Assembly (NCBI GenBank): GCA_033812795.1
Contig: JAPXSY010000001.1
Coordinates: 1-64,000, forward strand
DNA: 64,000 nucleotides
Reading direction: 5' to 3'
Origin: JAPXSY01 sp033812795
GTDB lineage: Bacteria; Verrucomicrobiota; Kiritimatiellia; RFP12; UBA1067
In this document: one piece after another, positions 1 through 8,926 of the stretch
Layout: each line of letters starts with the position of its first letter
Position numbering within the stretch: position 1 is the first letter of the stretch
The notes under the pieces: generated by a model
Seen by the model: the letters and a program-made list of their open reading frames with translations, nothing else
The model's database searches: none
Told to the model about the DNA's origin: nothing
Made by a program: the position numbers and the translations under genes

Positions 1-15
1 GTGTATAAGAGACAG
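1..15 (+). other. Tn5 mosaic-end (Nextera adapter) remnant
   Basis: The first 15 bases, GTGTATAAGAGACAG, equal the 3' part of the 19-bp Tn5 mosaic end used in transposase-based sequencing libraries. The genomic repeat array starts directly after it. This is untrimmed library sequence at a contig end, not biology. The assembly therefore stopped inside the repeat array. Confidence 0.93.
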
Positions 16-480
16 GTGGTGAAACAATCGATCCCGATCCCGATAGCGATCCCGACCCCGATGAAACCCTGAAACCTTGAAACCCTGAAACCCCGAAACC
101 CTGAAACCATGAAACCCAAGAAAGTGTTCTGTGGTGAAACAATCGATCCCGATCCCGATAGCGATCCCGACCCCGATTTGGATGAAACCCTGAAACCATG
201 AAACCCAAGAAAGTGTCCCGTGATTAAACAGTCGATCCCGATCCCGATAGCGATCCCGACCCCGATGAAACCCTGAAACCTTGAAACCCTGAAACCCCGA
301 AACCTTGAAACCCTGAAACCTGAAACCACGAAACCTGAAACCCAAGAAAGTGTCCCGTGGTGAAACAATCGATCCCGATCCCGATAGCGATCCCGACCCC
401 GATTTGGATGAAACCCTGAAGCCTTGAAACCCTGAAACCCCGAAACCCTGAAACCTTGAAACCCTGAAACCTTGAAACCA
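16..480. repeat. Degenerate tandem array of CCCGAT hexamers and TGAAACC heptamers
   Basis: Four imperfect units start at about 16, 131, 220 and 357. Each opens with GTGGTGAAACAATCGATCCC or a near copy, continues with GATCCC-type hexamers (CGATCCCGATCCCGATAGCG, sometimes ending in GATTTGGAT), then runs through a variable number of TGAAACC-type heptamers and closes with AAGAAAGTGT. Unit length varies from about 90 to 135 bases because the number of heptamers varies. Short open frames on the minus strand here (rich in G, F, Q, V, S) are by-products of the repeat. A second copy of the family lies at 27578-27718. Confidence 0.9.
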
Positions 481-515
481 AAGAGAGTTGAAGGTTCAAC
501 TGCTCTTTTTAGGTT
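473..515 (+). repeat. Conserved right flank of the repeat array
   Basis: The array ends in AAACCAAAGAGAGTTGAAGG followed by GTTCAACTGCTCTTTTTAGG (494-513). The second array ends the same way at 27709-27750, with only a few differences. The shared edge shows that the two arrays are copies of one dispersed element rather than independent expansions. Nothing else is visible between here and the end of the first gene at 542. Confidence 0.75.
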
Positions 516-541
516 AAACGCGCTGGCCGCTGTGCGCCGCC

Positions 542-2146
542 TCACGGAGCGGAGGGCACGGGCACGAACAGGTTCAGCAGCACACCCGGACGGATCCCGT
601 AAAAGGACGCGCGGCGTCCGGTGCCGAAACGTGCGTCCGCAACATCCCCCTGGTCTGCCGCCGCTACCACCACCACCGGATGGAACGACTCCGGTATCTG
701 TTCGATGCGCGTCCAATACCCCACGCGCGTATAGGCGCGGAGGTACCAAGGCAACGGCCAAGTGTCGGGTACGGGAACCGCCACGGCAATCGGCGTGTCG
801 GTTCCCTGTGCCGCCCGCGCGGCCTCCTCAATCGCCGCCACCAGATTCAACGCGTCCGTGCCCGTATGGGCGTAGACATAGGGATTGCGCGGATCCGCAG
901 GCAACCGGAAACAAGCCCGGTAGGCTTGTGCCGCATGTCGGGCGGCCACGAACGCGACCAGCGCCCACACCACAACAGTACCCGCAAGGCGAACTCCCCG
1001 TATGTTTTGACGAGCCAGCCACGCCACCGCCTGCCCCACGCCCATGCCCGCCAACAGAATCACCCCGTGCAGAAATGAAAGCGCGCACCAGGGGGTCTTG
1101 TACGGAATCGCGCTGTACAGGGCCGTCAATACAAGGGTGTAGACCGCGAGGAAGCGTGTCCAGCGCAAAACCCTCGTCTCCTCTTCACTGGCGTCCGGAA
1201 AGCGAAGGAAAGCCGTTACCGTCGCGATCAGCGCGGGCACCAACAGGGCGGCCTCGCTCCAAAGCGGTCCCCGTCCGTATCGGAACCAGAAGAGAATCTT
1301 CAGATAGAAATTCCAGGGATGTTGATGTTCCGGCACGGCGGTGGCACGCTTCAGATATGCCTGCGCCGTGGAGAAGAGCGCGTCAACGATTCCGCGCGGA
1401 TAGGTGAAAAAGGATGAAAAGAGCAGAGCCGCCACCCCGATCGCGACCCCGGCGGCCAAGACCGCATCGCGTGTGCGCCAGACGCGGCGCAACCGGCCAA
1501 TCCCGCAGGCCGCCACGGTGGCCACTGCCGCCGCGGCAAACGAAAGCACCGCCGTCTCCTTGGTCGCCGCCGCCAGCCCCGCGAAGGCACCAAACCCCGC
1601 CGCAGCCCACAGGGTCCGACGCCCGGAGCGCCGTTCCCCCGGCACCTCGGCGGCACGCAACCCCGCATAGCGCACCGCGCACAACAACATACCCGCGAGA
1701 AAGGTGACCAACATCGTTTCTTGAATGAAAAACCGGCTGTAGTAGACCATCGCGGGTGAGATCGCCATGCCGAGCAACGCAGTGAAACGCGCACTCCGGT
1801 TCACAAACAGACCCTGTCGTTCCGACACCCCCATGGCAAACATGATCAGCAGCGTCAACAGGCTGAACGTCACGGGCACGAGACGGTACGACCACTCTGT
1901 GGTGTCCGCAAAGGTTCGTGCGGTCGCACGGCAGAAGAACCAGGCCGCGAAGTAGAGCGACGGGCCGTGGTGATCCGTGGGGTCATAGTGATAGACCCCC
2001 TCCTCCAGCAACTGACCGGTTCGCACCGCCTGATTCGCTTCGTCCCCATGCATTGGACGTTGTGCCAGATGGGGCAAACGCAGCGCCAAGGCACCCGCCA
2101 GAACTCCGATGCACAACAGTGCTTCCCACGCTTTTCCTAACCGCAT
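542..2146 (-). CDS. Agl23-like membrane glycosyltransferase (GT39/ArnT-type fold)
   Basis: A 534-residue multi-pass membrane protein, likely of the 'flippase activity-associated protein Agl23' family within the GT-C superfamily. These enzymes use lipid-linked sugars on the outer face of the cytoplasmic membrane. After the first membrane segment lies the signature MHGDEA, with the Asp expected to be catalytic in the first external loop, followed by YHYDPTDHHGPSLYF, which is very typical of the family. About ten hydrophobic segments follow, and a soluble C-terminal part. An in-frame GTG sits at 2155, but the ATG at 2146 has a GAGG Shine-Dalgarno at proper distance. It starts just after the stop of the upstream DUF2723 gene, so the two are almost certainly one operon and act together on surface glycan or protein glycosylation. 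The substrate cannot be told. Confidence 0.85.
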   Translation of the reverse strand: MRLGKAWEALLCIGVLAGALALRLPHLAQRPMHGDEANQAVRTGQLLEEGVYHYDPTDHHGPSLYFAAWFFCRATARTFADTTEWSYRLVPVTFSLLTLLIMFAMGVSERQGLFVNRSARFTALLGMAISPAMVYYSRFFIQETMLVTFLAGMLLCAVRYAGLRAAEVPGERRSGRRTLWAAAGFGAFAGLAAATKETAVLSFAAAAVATVAACGIGRLRRVWRTRDAVLAAGVAIGVAALLFSSFFTYPRGIVDALFSTAQAYLKRATAVPEHQHPWNFYLKILFWFRYGRGPLWSEAALLVPALIATVTAFLRFPDASEEETRVLRWTRFLAVYTLVLTALYSAIPYKTPWCALSFLHGVILLAGMGVGQAVAWLARQNIRGVRLAGTVVVWALVAFVAARHAAQAYRACFRLPADPRNPYVYAHTGTDALNLVAAIEEAARAAQGTDTPIAVAVPVPDTWPLPWYLRAYTRVGYWTRIEQIPESFHPVVVVAAADQGDVADARFGTGRRASFYGIRPGVLLNLFVPVPSAP

Positions 2147-2156
2147 CCCGGACACC

Positions 2157-5100
2157 TCACCGCCCCCGGACCGGACCGAACGGCGGCAATCCCGCAGGCC
2201 CTTGCTGTTGCATCATCTGCTGCAGCAGCGGTCCGGCCACCTGCCGCAGGATCGTGTTCTCCTGAATGCGCTGCACGGCCTGCATCTTCCCCAGATTGAT
2301 CGCCTTCTGCAGCGCGAACTGCATCGGTTGCTGCTGACGCTTCATGGCGTAGAGGGTCGCCATGTCCAGCCACGCCTGCCAGTCGTTCGGCCGCAACTGG
2401 AGATAGCGTGAGAGCGGCGCGGCCATTTTATCCGCGTTCCCCGCCTCCCCGTACACCCGGACCACCTCCAGCAACTGCTCGGGCGGCATATTCTCCGGCA
2501 TGCGCGCCATCACGATATCCATGGCCTTGCAAGCGCTTTCCCCCCGCTTCAGACCACTGAGCAGCGAACCGATCTCAAACATCCGCGTCACCGGCAGATT
2601 GGGAACAGTCATGAGTTGCTCCAAATACTTCGCGGCCGCATCGTTCTGCCCGAGGTCCCGATACGCGAGCGCCAGTTCGAACACTTCGTCCGGTTGCAGG
2701 GTTTGGCTCTGCTGCATCTTGGTGGTCAGGGCGCGCACTTTCGCCTCGGTGTTCAGAATCCGCCGGATGAAATCCACAAACCCGTACCCGCGTTCGTTGT
2801 TGGGGTCACGCCGGTTGTACTCTTCCAGAATCCGGATCGACTCGACGTACCGCGCCTGGGGCAACAGGACTTCCTGCACCAAGCGGAAATTGGCCTCGGG
2901 ACTGACCGGATAGAGCGTGCGCGCCTCCTGAAAGGCCCGCTCCGCCTCGGCGCGCAGGCCGTGCGCGGCATACAGGCCCGCAATGGCGCTACGCAGTTTG
3001 GAGAACGATTTCTGGCCGGGCAGATCGCGCCGGAACAATGGATTACGCAACAGCCTCCGCACATACCAATCCCAGAAATCCAGATCAGCCCGCACCGTCT
3101 CCGCAGGAATGGCCTGACGCTCAGGGTTGATCTTCAGGATGAGACCGTGGGGCGTCATGAACGGAAACATCCAGTTGATCACATAACTCTCCTCCACGTA
3201 AAACGCGTGGCGCGCTTTGTTTTTCGCGAAGATCATGTCGCACAGGATCCCGTTGATCTCCATCACGCCCAAGGCGCCGCTCACCTGCACCCGGCCGTTT
3301 TCAATCGTCAAGGCCGCATTCTTGGGACGCTTACCGGCCTGCACCTCATCCACGTAAACCTGAAAGGCGCGCGCGCTGTCGTCTGGCGTGGGGATCCAGA
3401 TTTGGTTCCCATAGAGATCGCGCATGGTCGACATGTAGGTGTTGTCAGCCAAGGCGTTCTGCGTGATCAAAAACACGTCCGGCCGTACCTGGGCCGAGTA
3501 AATCATGTATGTCGGCACAAACCGGCCGGGATCCGTACCGCCGAAAAAGATCGCGTTGGGCTCCATCGCAGGTGGAAACAGCGGATTCGGCAGCGGCTCC
3601 TCGTCCGCCTCCAACTCCTCGGTGATCGCCTCCGCACCGCGCAACTGGTAGTTGCCGAACTGCCAACCGAAGTCGTGCCCGTTCTGCTCCGCACCGCTCA
3701 TGGAGAAAACCAGATACGCGTTGGTGTAGTTCTCGTAGATCGGAATCGCGGCCAAAAGCACACCCGCACACACCAGACCGATGCGCAACGGCTTCAGCAG
3801 ACGGGCATTGAGCCAGCCGAGCCGCACCAGCCACTTCAGAATGCGATTGCCGAAGGTCAGTCCGAACGCCAGACCGTAGCCGATCCAAATCGCGAACAGC
3901 CCGTGCGAACTGATGAACTTGACCTTCTGGATAAAGGCGTCCTGCAAATCGCCCTTGATGTTCGCCAGCACCACCAGAAGCACACTCATGACCAGAAACC
4001 CCGCTGCGGTCGCGATCATCCACTGCTGGGTCACCTGATCCATGTCGGAACGGAAATCAAAACGCTTTTCCGCAAAGGAACGGAAGAAAAACCAGCCCGC
4101 CCCGCAGGCGGCAAGGATCACCAGCGCCAGCGCCAGCGAAGCCAGCCGGACCCCGATGCCGGGATCGCCCGTGCCGGAAAGCGCATGGGTCAGGCCTTTG
4201 GCGAGAAAAAGCGCGATCACCGCCAGCATCCCGCACAGCGAGATCCCCACAGTCAGCCCTTCAGAGAGGTTGCGCGCCTGCCAGGTGCGTTTCACAAACG
4301 CTTCCACCTGCGTGAGCACCACGGTCGCCCCCCCCACCACCAGCAGAAACAGGATCAGTCCGATCAGCAGCTTGTCGAGACGCCAGAGCGGTTCACCGCC
4401 GGCAAACTCGGAGATCAGCACCAGCACGCAGGTCAACAGGTACAGGCCGCTGGCGACATACCCTGCGCGGATGCGCCGTTTCCCGACCCGGAAACTCCAA
4501 AGCGTAAAGGGCAAAAAGCCCAGCGTGGCGGCGATCAGCGTGAACTGCACACGCAAGTCGGTGAAGTAGGTGCCGAGTTGGAAGAGGAACTTTTTGGTGA
4601 ACACATCGGACGGGGCAAGTTTTTCGTACTGACCGCGGGTGATGGCGTGTTTGAAACCTTCCCACGTACGCGGGTATCCCCAGTTCATCGGCGGGTTACG
4701 CAGATCCGAAACGATCGGCATGTAGATGTAGAAGGAGACCCCCAACTCCGCGAACAGCGTGGTCACAGCCACCGCCCGCCCGTTGGGAAGCAGTTGCCAG
4801 GCCAGCCCAATCACCACGAAATTCCAGATCACCGGCCACCAGAACCACCAGGAGGTCGGATGGGTCAGTCCGTTCATGCCGCCTTTGCGCAACAGCACAA
4901 ACACGGCCAGTTGCACCGCCGCCACCGGCAGGGCGTAGAAGATGCCGCGCGGCAGCGTGACCGCCAGCAGAAACAGGACAACCAATCCTCCTGCCAGCAC
5001 CAGAGTCGGCAATGACCAGTTATACGGCTGCCCCATGTATCCGGCGGGCATCGCCGCGCCCCGGATGGCAGAGAGCCGGAAAAACAACAACAAAAGCGAT

Positions 5101-6311
5101 ACGCCTGCGGCGATCAGCCACGGCAGGGTTTCCCGCTCGCCCCACCGGCTTTTAAAGACATACGCGCCGCCTAAACTGAAGGCCAGCACCAGTACGGCCA
5201 ACGCAGCCACGCTGGTGTACACACTGGGATCGAACAGCGGCGCATCGGTTGCCGCGACCTCCTTCATCCGGGTCGTCGCGGTGGAAAAGAAAATCAGCAG
5301 CGCACCCAGAATCGTCACGCCCGCCGTGATCCATGCGCCTTGAAGAGCCAGCGCATCCAGCCGCCCCCCCTTGCCGGTTCCGGGCTCGCGCTTGCTCACC
5401 GCGTTTCGGTGCCAAGATAACCCGTGGCCCACCGCCAACCCCAGCAACACACAGACGCAACCCGCAACCAGCAGACCCGGAGACGGCACGGAAACTTTCG
5501 AAAGCGGCTCCGCTTTAGCAAACGCGGGGCCGCCCATACCGGGCGAGGCCGGCACCATCGCTCCGATCTGCAACAGATGGGAGGTCAACAGCATGGGGAT
5601 GCCCACCAGAAGAAAATCGCGGAACAGTGCGATGTCACGCAGGAAAATCATCACCACCAGCGGCAGGGCCGCCAGCAGCAGCACCTGATAATTCGTCAGC
5701 CCCAAGCCGAACACGAAAGCCGTCAGCCACAAGGTTTTTTCCGCCGGGCACCGCATCCAGCGATAGGTCAGCAGAAAGATCCACATGAGGAAAAAAGCGT
5801 TGAGGGTGTACACCTCCACGATCGTGGCCTGCGACCACATCACCGGGCTGAACGCGAAAACCAGACTGCCGCCCACACCGCCGGCCCAGCAGAGCAGGTC
5901 ACTCTCCTGCTGTCTGAAATCCTCCTCGCCCTCGTGCGCGTCCCGCATCATGTCGGAAGCCGAACGCGTGATCAGCATTGCCGTGATGCCGGCCGCCAAC
6001 GCGGCGAACACCGCAGACATGAGCGAAATGCTCCAGGCCGGTGTCGGCTGTCCCCGGAACGTGACCCAACTGAAAACCCGGGCGAACAGATAGGCGCACA
6101 TCGTCCAGATGGGATAACCGGGCGGATGCGGCACACCCAGATGATCCCCGGCCACCGCCAACTCGCCCGAATCCTCCAGTGTGACGGAGGGTCCCAGCGT
6201 AAAAAAGTAGACGAGGAAAGAGATTATCGTGGCGGTCCAGAAAGCGGTCCAGTCGATCCGCCGGAAAAAAGCAAGATTGGGGCCAGAGCCCGAAAACCGG
6301 TTTTTCATCAT
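2157..6311 (-). CDS. DUF2723 membrane glycosyltransferase-like protein with C-terminal TPR region
   Basis: A 1384-residue protein. The N-terminal part carries the DUF2723 signature: TLGPSVTLEDSGELAVA and GVPHPPGYPIW sit in the first external loop after membrane segment one, with acidic residues of GT-C type. Many hydrophobic segments continue to roughly residue 850. A soluble region follows, and the last 300 or so residues are helical repeats resembling TPRs (for example the stretches around LYAAHGLRAEAERAFQEAR and LALAYRDLGQNDAAAKYLEQ). DUF2723 proteins are thought to be GT-C O-glycosyltransferases, common in Bacteroidota and PVC bacteria. The protein is longer than most members because of the large middle membrane region. 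It heads an operon with the Agl23-like gene. The start is MMKNRF; the ribosome site is weak. Confidence 0.85.
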   Translation of the reverse strand: MMKNRFSGSGPNLAFFRRIDWTAFWTATIISFLVYFFTLGPSVTLEDSGELAVAGDHLGVPHPPGYPIWTMCAYLFARVFSWVTFRGQPTPAWSISLMSAVFAALAAGITAMLITRSASDMMRDAHEGEEDFRQQESDLLCWAGGVGGSLVFAFSPVMWSQATIVEVYTLNAFFLMWIFLLTYRWMRCPAEKTLWLTAFVFGLGLTNYQVLLLAALPLVVMIFLRDIALFRDFLLVGIPMLLTSHLLQIGAMVPASPGMGGPAFAKAEPLSKVSVPSPGLLVAGCVCVLLGLAVGHGLSWHRNAVSKREPGTGKGGRLDALALQGAWITAGVTILGALLIFFSTATTRMKEVAATDAPLFDPSVYTSVAALAVLVLAFSLGGAYVFKSRWGERETLPWLIAAGVSLLLLFFRLSAIRGAAMPAGYMGQPYNWSLPTLVLAGGLVVLFLLAVTLPRGIFYALPVAAVQLAVFVLLRKGGMNGLTHPTSWWFWWPVIWNFVVIGLAWQLLPNGRAVAVTTLFAELGVSFYIYMPIVSDLRNPPMNWGYPRTWEGFKHAITRGQYEKLAPSDVFTKKFLFQLGTYFTDLRVQFTLIAATLGFLPFTLWSFRVGKRRIRAGYVASGLYLLTCVLVLISEFAGGEPLWRLDKLLIGLILFLLVVGGATVVLTQVEAFVKRTWQARNLSEGLTVGISLCGMLAVIALFLAKGLTHALSGTGDPGIGVRLASLALALVILAACGAGWFFFRSFAEKRFDFRSDMDQVTQQWMIATAAGFLVMSVLLVVLANIKGDLQDAFIQKVKFISSHGLFAIWIGYGLAFGLTFGNRILKWLVRLGWLNARLLKPLRIGLVCAGVLLAAIPIYENYTNAYLVFSMSGAEQNGHDFGWQFGNYQLRGAEAITEELEADEEPLPNPLFPPAMEPNAIFFGGTDPGRFVPTYMIYSAQVRPDVFLITQNALADNTYMSTMRDLYGNQIWIPTPDDSARAFQVYVDEVQAGKRPKNAALTIENGRVQVSGALGVMEINGILCDMIFAKNKARHAFYVEESYVINWMFPFMTPHGLILKINPERQAIPAETVRADLDFWDWYVRRLLRNPLFRRDLPGQKSFSKLRSAIAGLYAAHGLRAEAERAFQEARTLYPVSPEANFRLVQEVLLPQARYVESIRILEEYNRRDPNNERGYGFVDFIRRILNTEAKVRALTTKMQQSQTLQPDEVFELALAYRDLGQNDAAAKYLEQLMTVPNLPVTRMFEIGSLLSGLKRGESACKAMDIVMARMPENMPPEQLLEVVRVYGEAGNADKMAAPLSRYLQLRPNDWQAWLDMATLYAMKRQQQPMQFALQKAINLGKMQAVQRIQENTILRQVAGPLLQQMMQQQGPAGLPPFGPVRGR

Positions 6312-6343
6312 AACGACAACTCACGCTTGTAAAGAAGACACTT

Positions 6344-6372
6344 AATTTACAATCCTTGCCTCTCACCGGCAA
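6344..6372 (-). promoter_or_regulatory. Candidate sigma70-type promoter of the DUF2723-Agl23 operon
   Basis: On the minus strand, TTGCCG (6372-6367) is 17 bases from TAAATT (6349-6344), each matching 4 of 6 consensus bases. It lies about 35 bases before the DUF2723 start codon, in the 185-base divergent gap with the response regulator gene. Confidence 0.4.
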
Positions 6373-6374
6373 GG
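6354..6374. promoter_or_regulatory. Perfect inverted repeat (candidate operator) over the promoter
   Basis: CCTTGCC, 7 bases, GGCAAGG: a perfect 7-bp dyad that overlaps the -35 box and spacer of the candidate minus-strand promoter. It lies between a divergent response regulator gene and the glycosyltransferase operon, which is where a dimeric regulator site would be expected. A transcript hairpin is the alternative reading. Confidence 0.4.
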
Positions 6375-6496
6375 ACAACTTTCCGTTTATACGCGCCACG
6401 AGGAGGGAACACGGCTTGAACAACCGGGGCGGCTGTGTTACGTTGGGCACATCCGTTCCCGGACCGGACAGCCCCGGCGGGACAGAGGGAGCGCTC

Positions 6497-7165
6497 ATGC
6501 CGATACAGGTGATCATTGTAGAAGACGACCCCCGTCTGCGTTCCGGATTGCGCGAAATCATCAACAGCGATCCGGCCTGCGCCTGCGTCGGCGCGTACGG
6601 TTCGGGCGAGGAGGCATTGCAACAGGCGCCTGCCCTCAACCCGCAGGTCGCGGTGATGGACATCAACCTGCCCGGCATGGACGGCATCGCGTGCGTGCGG
6701 CATCTCGCGGAAATCCTGCCCGAACTCCAGATCGTGATGCTGACCGTTTATCAGGACACCGACAACCTGTTCCGCGCTCTGGCTGCGGGTGCGCACGGCT
6801 ATCTCGTGAAACCGGCCCGCGCCCGGGATCTGCTGGACGCGATCCGCGATATCCACCGTGGTGGAGCCCCCATGACCAGCGCACTGGCGCGTAAAGTCGT
6901 CGACGCGTTCCGTGACCGCGCCTCGCCCGCGCAACCGCCGCCCGCCGCCACCCCCCCGACCACCGAATCCGATGAGTTGGCGCCGCGGGAGAAAGAAGTG
7001 CTCGATCTGCTGGCGCAGGGTTTCTCGTACAAGGAGATCGCCGATAAACTGAATGTCGCCTTCGCGACGGTGCACACCTATGTCCTGCGGATCTACAAGA
7101 AGTTGCATGTGCGATCCAAAAACGCCGCAGTGGCCCGTTGGCTCGGTTATCAACCTGGCGAATAG
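6497..7165 (+). CDS. NarL/FixJ-family response regulator
   Basis: A 222-residue two-component response regulator. The receiver domain (1-120) shows the acidic pair D10/D11, phospho-acceptor D55 in VMDINLPGMDG, the switch Thr T83 and conserved K105. A proline-rich linker (about 145-160) leads to a LuxR-type helix-turn-helix (161-220; LAPREKEVLDLLAQG, then YKEIADKLNVAFATVHTYV). The frame is open upstream to 6356, but the ATG at 6497 fits the family start and has GAGGGA upstream. No histidine kinase gene is in the window, so it is an orphan here. The Gfo/Idh/MocA gene follows after 15 bases and is probably co-transcribed. The divergent glycosyltransferase operon with a dyad in its promoter is a possible target (inference). 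Confidence 0.93.
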   Translation: MPIQVIIVEDDPRLRSGLREIINSDPACACVGAYGSGEEALQQAPALNPQVAVMDINLPGMDGIACVRHLAEILPELQIVMLTVYQDTDNLFRALAAGAHGYLVKPARARDLLDAIRDIHRGGAPMTSALARKVVDAFRDRASPAQPPPAATPPTTESDELAPREKEVLDLLAQGFSYKEIADKLNVAFATVHTYVLRIYKKLHVRSKNAAVARWLGYQPGE

Positions 7166-7180
7166 GAGAAAACGTCAACC

Positions 7181-8431
7181 ATGACCACTCCCCGACCGTT
7201 CGGACGTCGCGCGTTTTTACGGCTCGCCCATGCAGGCATGGCCGTTCTGCCGGTCATGACGGCAAAGCGAGTCTCCGGACAGTCCGCTGCGGTGCAGCCA
7301 GCAACGCGCACCTATGCGCGCCAAGTGAAACTGGGGCTGGTCGGCTGCGGCGGGCGTGGTTCGTGGATCAGCAATCTATTCAAGGCGAACGGCGGGTTTG
7401 TGATGACCGCTGTGGCCGATTATTTCGCGGATCGCGCAATGCGCGTCGGCGCCCAACTGGGCGTACCGCCGTCACGCTGTTTTTCAGGACTGGATGGTTA
7501 CCGCCGCCTGATGGCGTCCGGCATCGAAGCCGTAGTGCTGCAGACGCCTCCTTATTTCTTCCCGGCACATGCGGAAGCGGCCCTTGATGCGGGATTGCAC
7601 CTCTACATGGCCAAACCCGTTGCGATCGACATCCCCGGTACCCTGACGATCCAACGGCTTGCGGCCCGGGCGACACAGGAGCGGCGCGTGTTTCTCGCGG
7701 ATTACCAGTTGCCACGCGACCCGGTGAATCAGGAGGTCGCCAAACGGATCCGGGCCGGCGCGCTCGGCCGACTGCAAACCGTTTTCTCCTCCGGCTGGGC
7801 GGGCGGCAACGGGTATCAGGACCCGCCTCTGGAGACCCCGATCGCGAACCGGCTCAAAGACCTCGTTTGGTGCAACGATCTCGCGCTCGGCGGGGATTAT
7901 CTGGTGCATTACGACGTACACATCCTCGATGCGGTGGTCTGGGCCTTGGGAAAGAAACCGGTCGCCGCCATGGGCGCATCGGCAGCGCTCAGGCCCTCCG
8001 TGCACGGCGACGCACGCGACTCCAGCACCGTCGTGTTTCTGTTTGACGACGGCACGATCTGGTGCCATCAGGGTATGCTCGGATCGTATCATGACTGGCT
8101 CAAGGTCGGCCGGCTCACCGCGTCGCTACAGGGCACGCAGGGCGCGGCTTGTCTCTCCTACGCAGGAAAGGCATACGTGCGTGGCGGACCGCGCCATTTC
8201 AGCGGCGGCATCCCCAACCCCGAGGCAAGCGTCAAAACCAACATCGCCGAATTCCGGCAGGCGATCGAGACCTCTGCCTGCGACAACGCGCAGGTTCTGC
8301 GCGCGGTCGACAGCAACCTGACAGCGATCCTCGGGCGCGAGGCCGCCGCGCGCCGGGATCGGGTCACACTTGACACGCTGATGCGCGAAGCGCGCGTTTT
8401 ACAACCCGATCTCTCCGGCCTGATACGCTGA
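7181..8431 (+). CDS. Tat-exported Gfo/Idh/MocA family oxidoreductase
   Basis: A 416-residue protein of the Gfo/Idh/MocA family, NAD(P)-dependent enzymes acting on sugars and cyclitols. The N-terminus has a twin-arginine signal (RRAFLRLAHAG), so it is likely exported folded with its cofactor. The Rossmann fold starts at KLGLVGCGGRG; the family Lys motif appears as MAKPVAID rather than the usual EKP, with the Lys kept. The C-terminal alpha/beta domain includes NDLALGGDYLVHYDVHILD, matching the usual 'GGG-x-x-x-D-x-x-x-H-x-x-D' site in altered form. It sits 15 bases behind the response regulator gene. The substrate is unknown. PVC bacteria often carry tens of such exported paralogues; three more Gfo/Idh/MocA-type products or operons occur in this window. 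Confidence 0.88.
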   Translation: MTTPRPFGRRAFLRLAHAGMAVLPVMTAKRVSGQSAAVQPATRTYARQVKLGLVGCGGRGSWISNLFKANGGFVMTAVADYFADRAMRVGAQLGVPPSRCFSGLDGYRRLMASGIEAVVLQTPPYFFPAHAEAALDAGLHLYMAKPVAIDIPGTLTIQRLAARATQERRVFLADYQLPRDPVNQEVAKRIRAGALGRLQTVFSSGWAGGNGYQDPPLETPIANRLKDLVWCNDLALGGDYLVHYDVHILDAVVWALGKKPVAAMGASAALRPSVHGDARDSSTVVFLFDDGTIWCHQGMLGSYHDWLKVGRLTASLQGTQGAACLSYAGKAYVRGGPRHFSGGIPNPEASVKTNIAEFRQAIETSACDNAQVLRAVDSNLTAILGREAAARRDRVTLDTLMREARVLQPDLSGLIR

Positions 8432-8448
8432 CCGCGCCGTCGGCGCGG
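8432..8448. terminator. GC-rich hairpin directly after the stop codon
   Basis: CCGCGCC-GTC-GGCGCGG, a 7-bp perfect stem with a 3-base loop, starts on the base after the TGA of the oxidoreductase gene. It lies between that gene and the convergent remnant ending at 8453. There is no clear T-run, so termination strength is uncertain. Confidence 0.5.
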
Positions 8449-8452
8449 CTCC

Positions 8453-8923
8453 TTACCACGGCCACCATCCTGTCGGGGCGGAGACGCCCAACCGAAGGTA
8501 CGGCAACACCGCCTCGGCGTGCGTGTCGTAGTTGAACACCGTGAAGCCGGACAAGCCCAACTCGCGGGTGATGAGGCGCGCGTTGCCGACCCTCTCCCGC
8601 TGCAAGGCAACGGAACTGCGGAAAGCGACGTTAGCCTCCGTGAAATCAAGTCGCGCACATTGATCTCAATCATGCCCGCTTCCGGTCCTGTGGGCGGCGT
8701 TCACGCCGCCAAACGCGGAGGGCAGCCGTGCGAACCCCGCCTCTTCCCACGAGGCCTGCGGCGTCCCGCTCATGGGCACGCACAGCGCGCGCAACGTCTT
8801 GGTGTCGCGCACCGCTTGCCAAGCGGGAAACACCGCCTCCCCCTTCGGCGGCGCAGGGATCGTCTCAGCCCTTGCCCCGCCGATCCCCGCCACAAGCAGA
8901 AACACGATCCGAACGATCTTCAT
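8453..8923 (-). pseudogene. Remnant of an exported glycosidase-like gene (internal deletion plus in-frame TGA)
   Basis: Reading on the minus strand from the ATG at 8923 gives a signal peptide (MKIVRIVFLLVAGIGGARA) and about 75 further residues, then TGA at 8668-8666. The same frame then continues without a break for about 70 residues, including NARLITRELGLSGFTVFNYD and ending LRLGVSAPTGWWPW before a TAA at 8455-8453. The ending resembles the C-terminus of family-10-like (GHL) glycosylhydrolases, where 'G-F-x-x-F-N-Y-D' precedes the last helix. Only the two ends of such a protein are present, so most of the catalytic barrel is missing. It is best read as a decayed gene. The family assignment is tentative. 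Confidence 0.6.
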
Positions 8924-8926
8924 CCC

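Noticed and set aside
16..480. CRISPR-like array
   Set aside because: Units vary in length and consist wholly of degenerate hexamers and heptamers. There are no unique spacers of constant size and no cas genes.
224..499. Small minus-strand protein rich in G, F, Q, V and S
   Set aside because: It is a direct translation of the repeat array with no ribosome site or known domain.
2616..5015. 799-codon open frame on the plus strand
   Set aside because: It lies opposite the DUF2723 gene, whose protein has clear family motifs. The opposite frame is His/Arg/Gln-rich and is a shadow of high-GC third positions.
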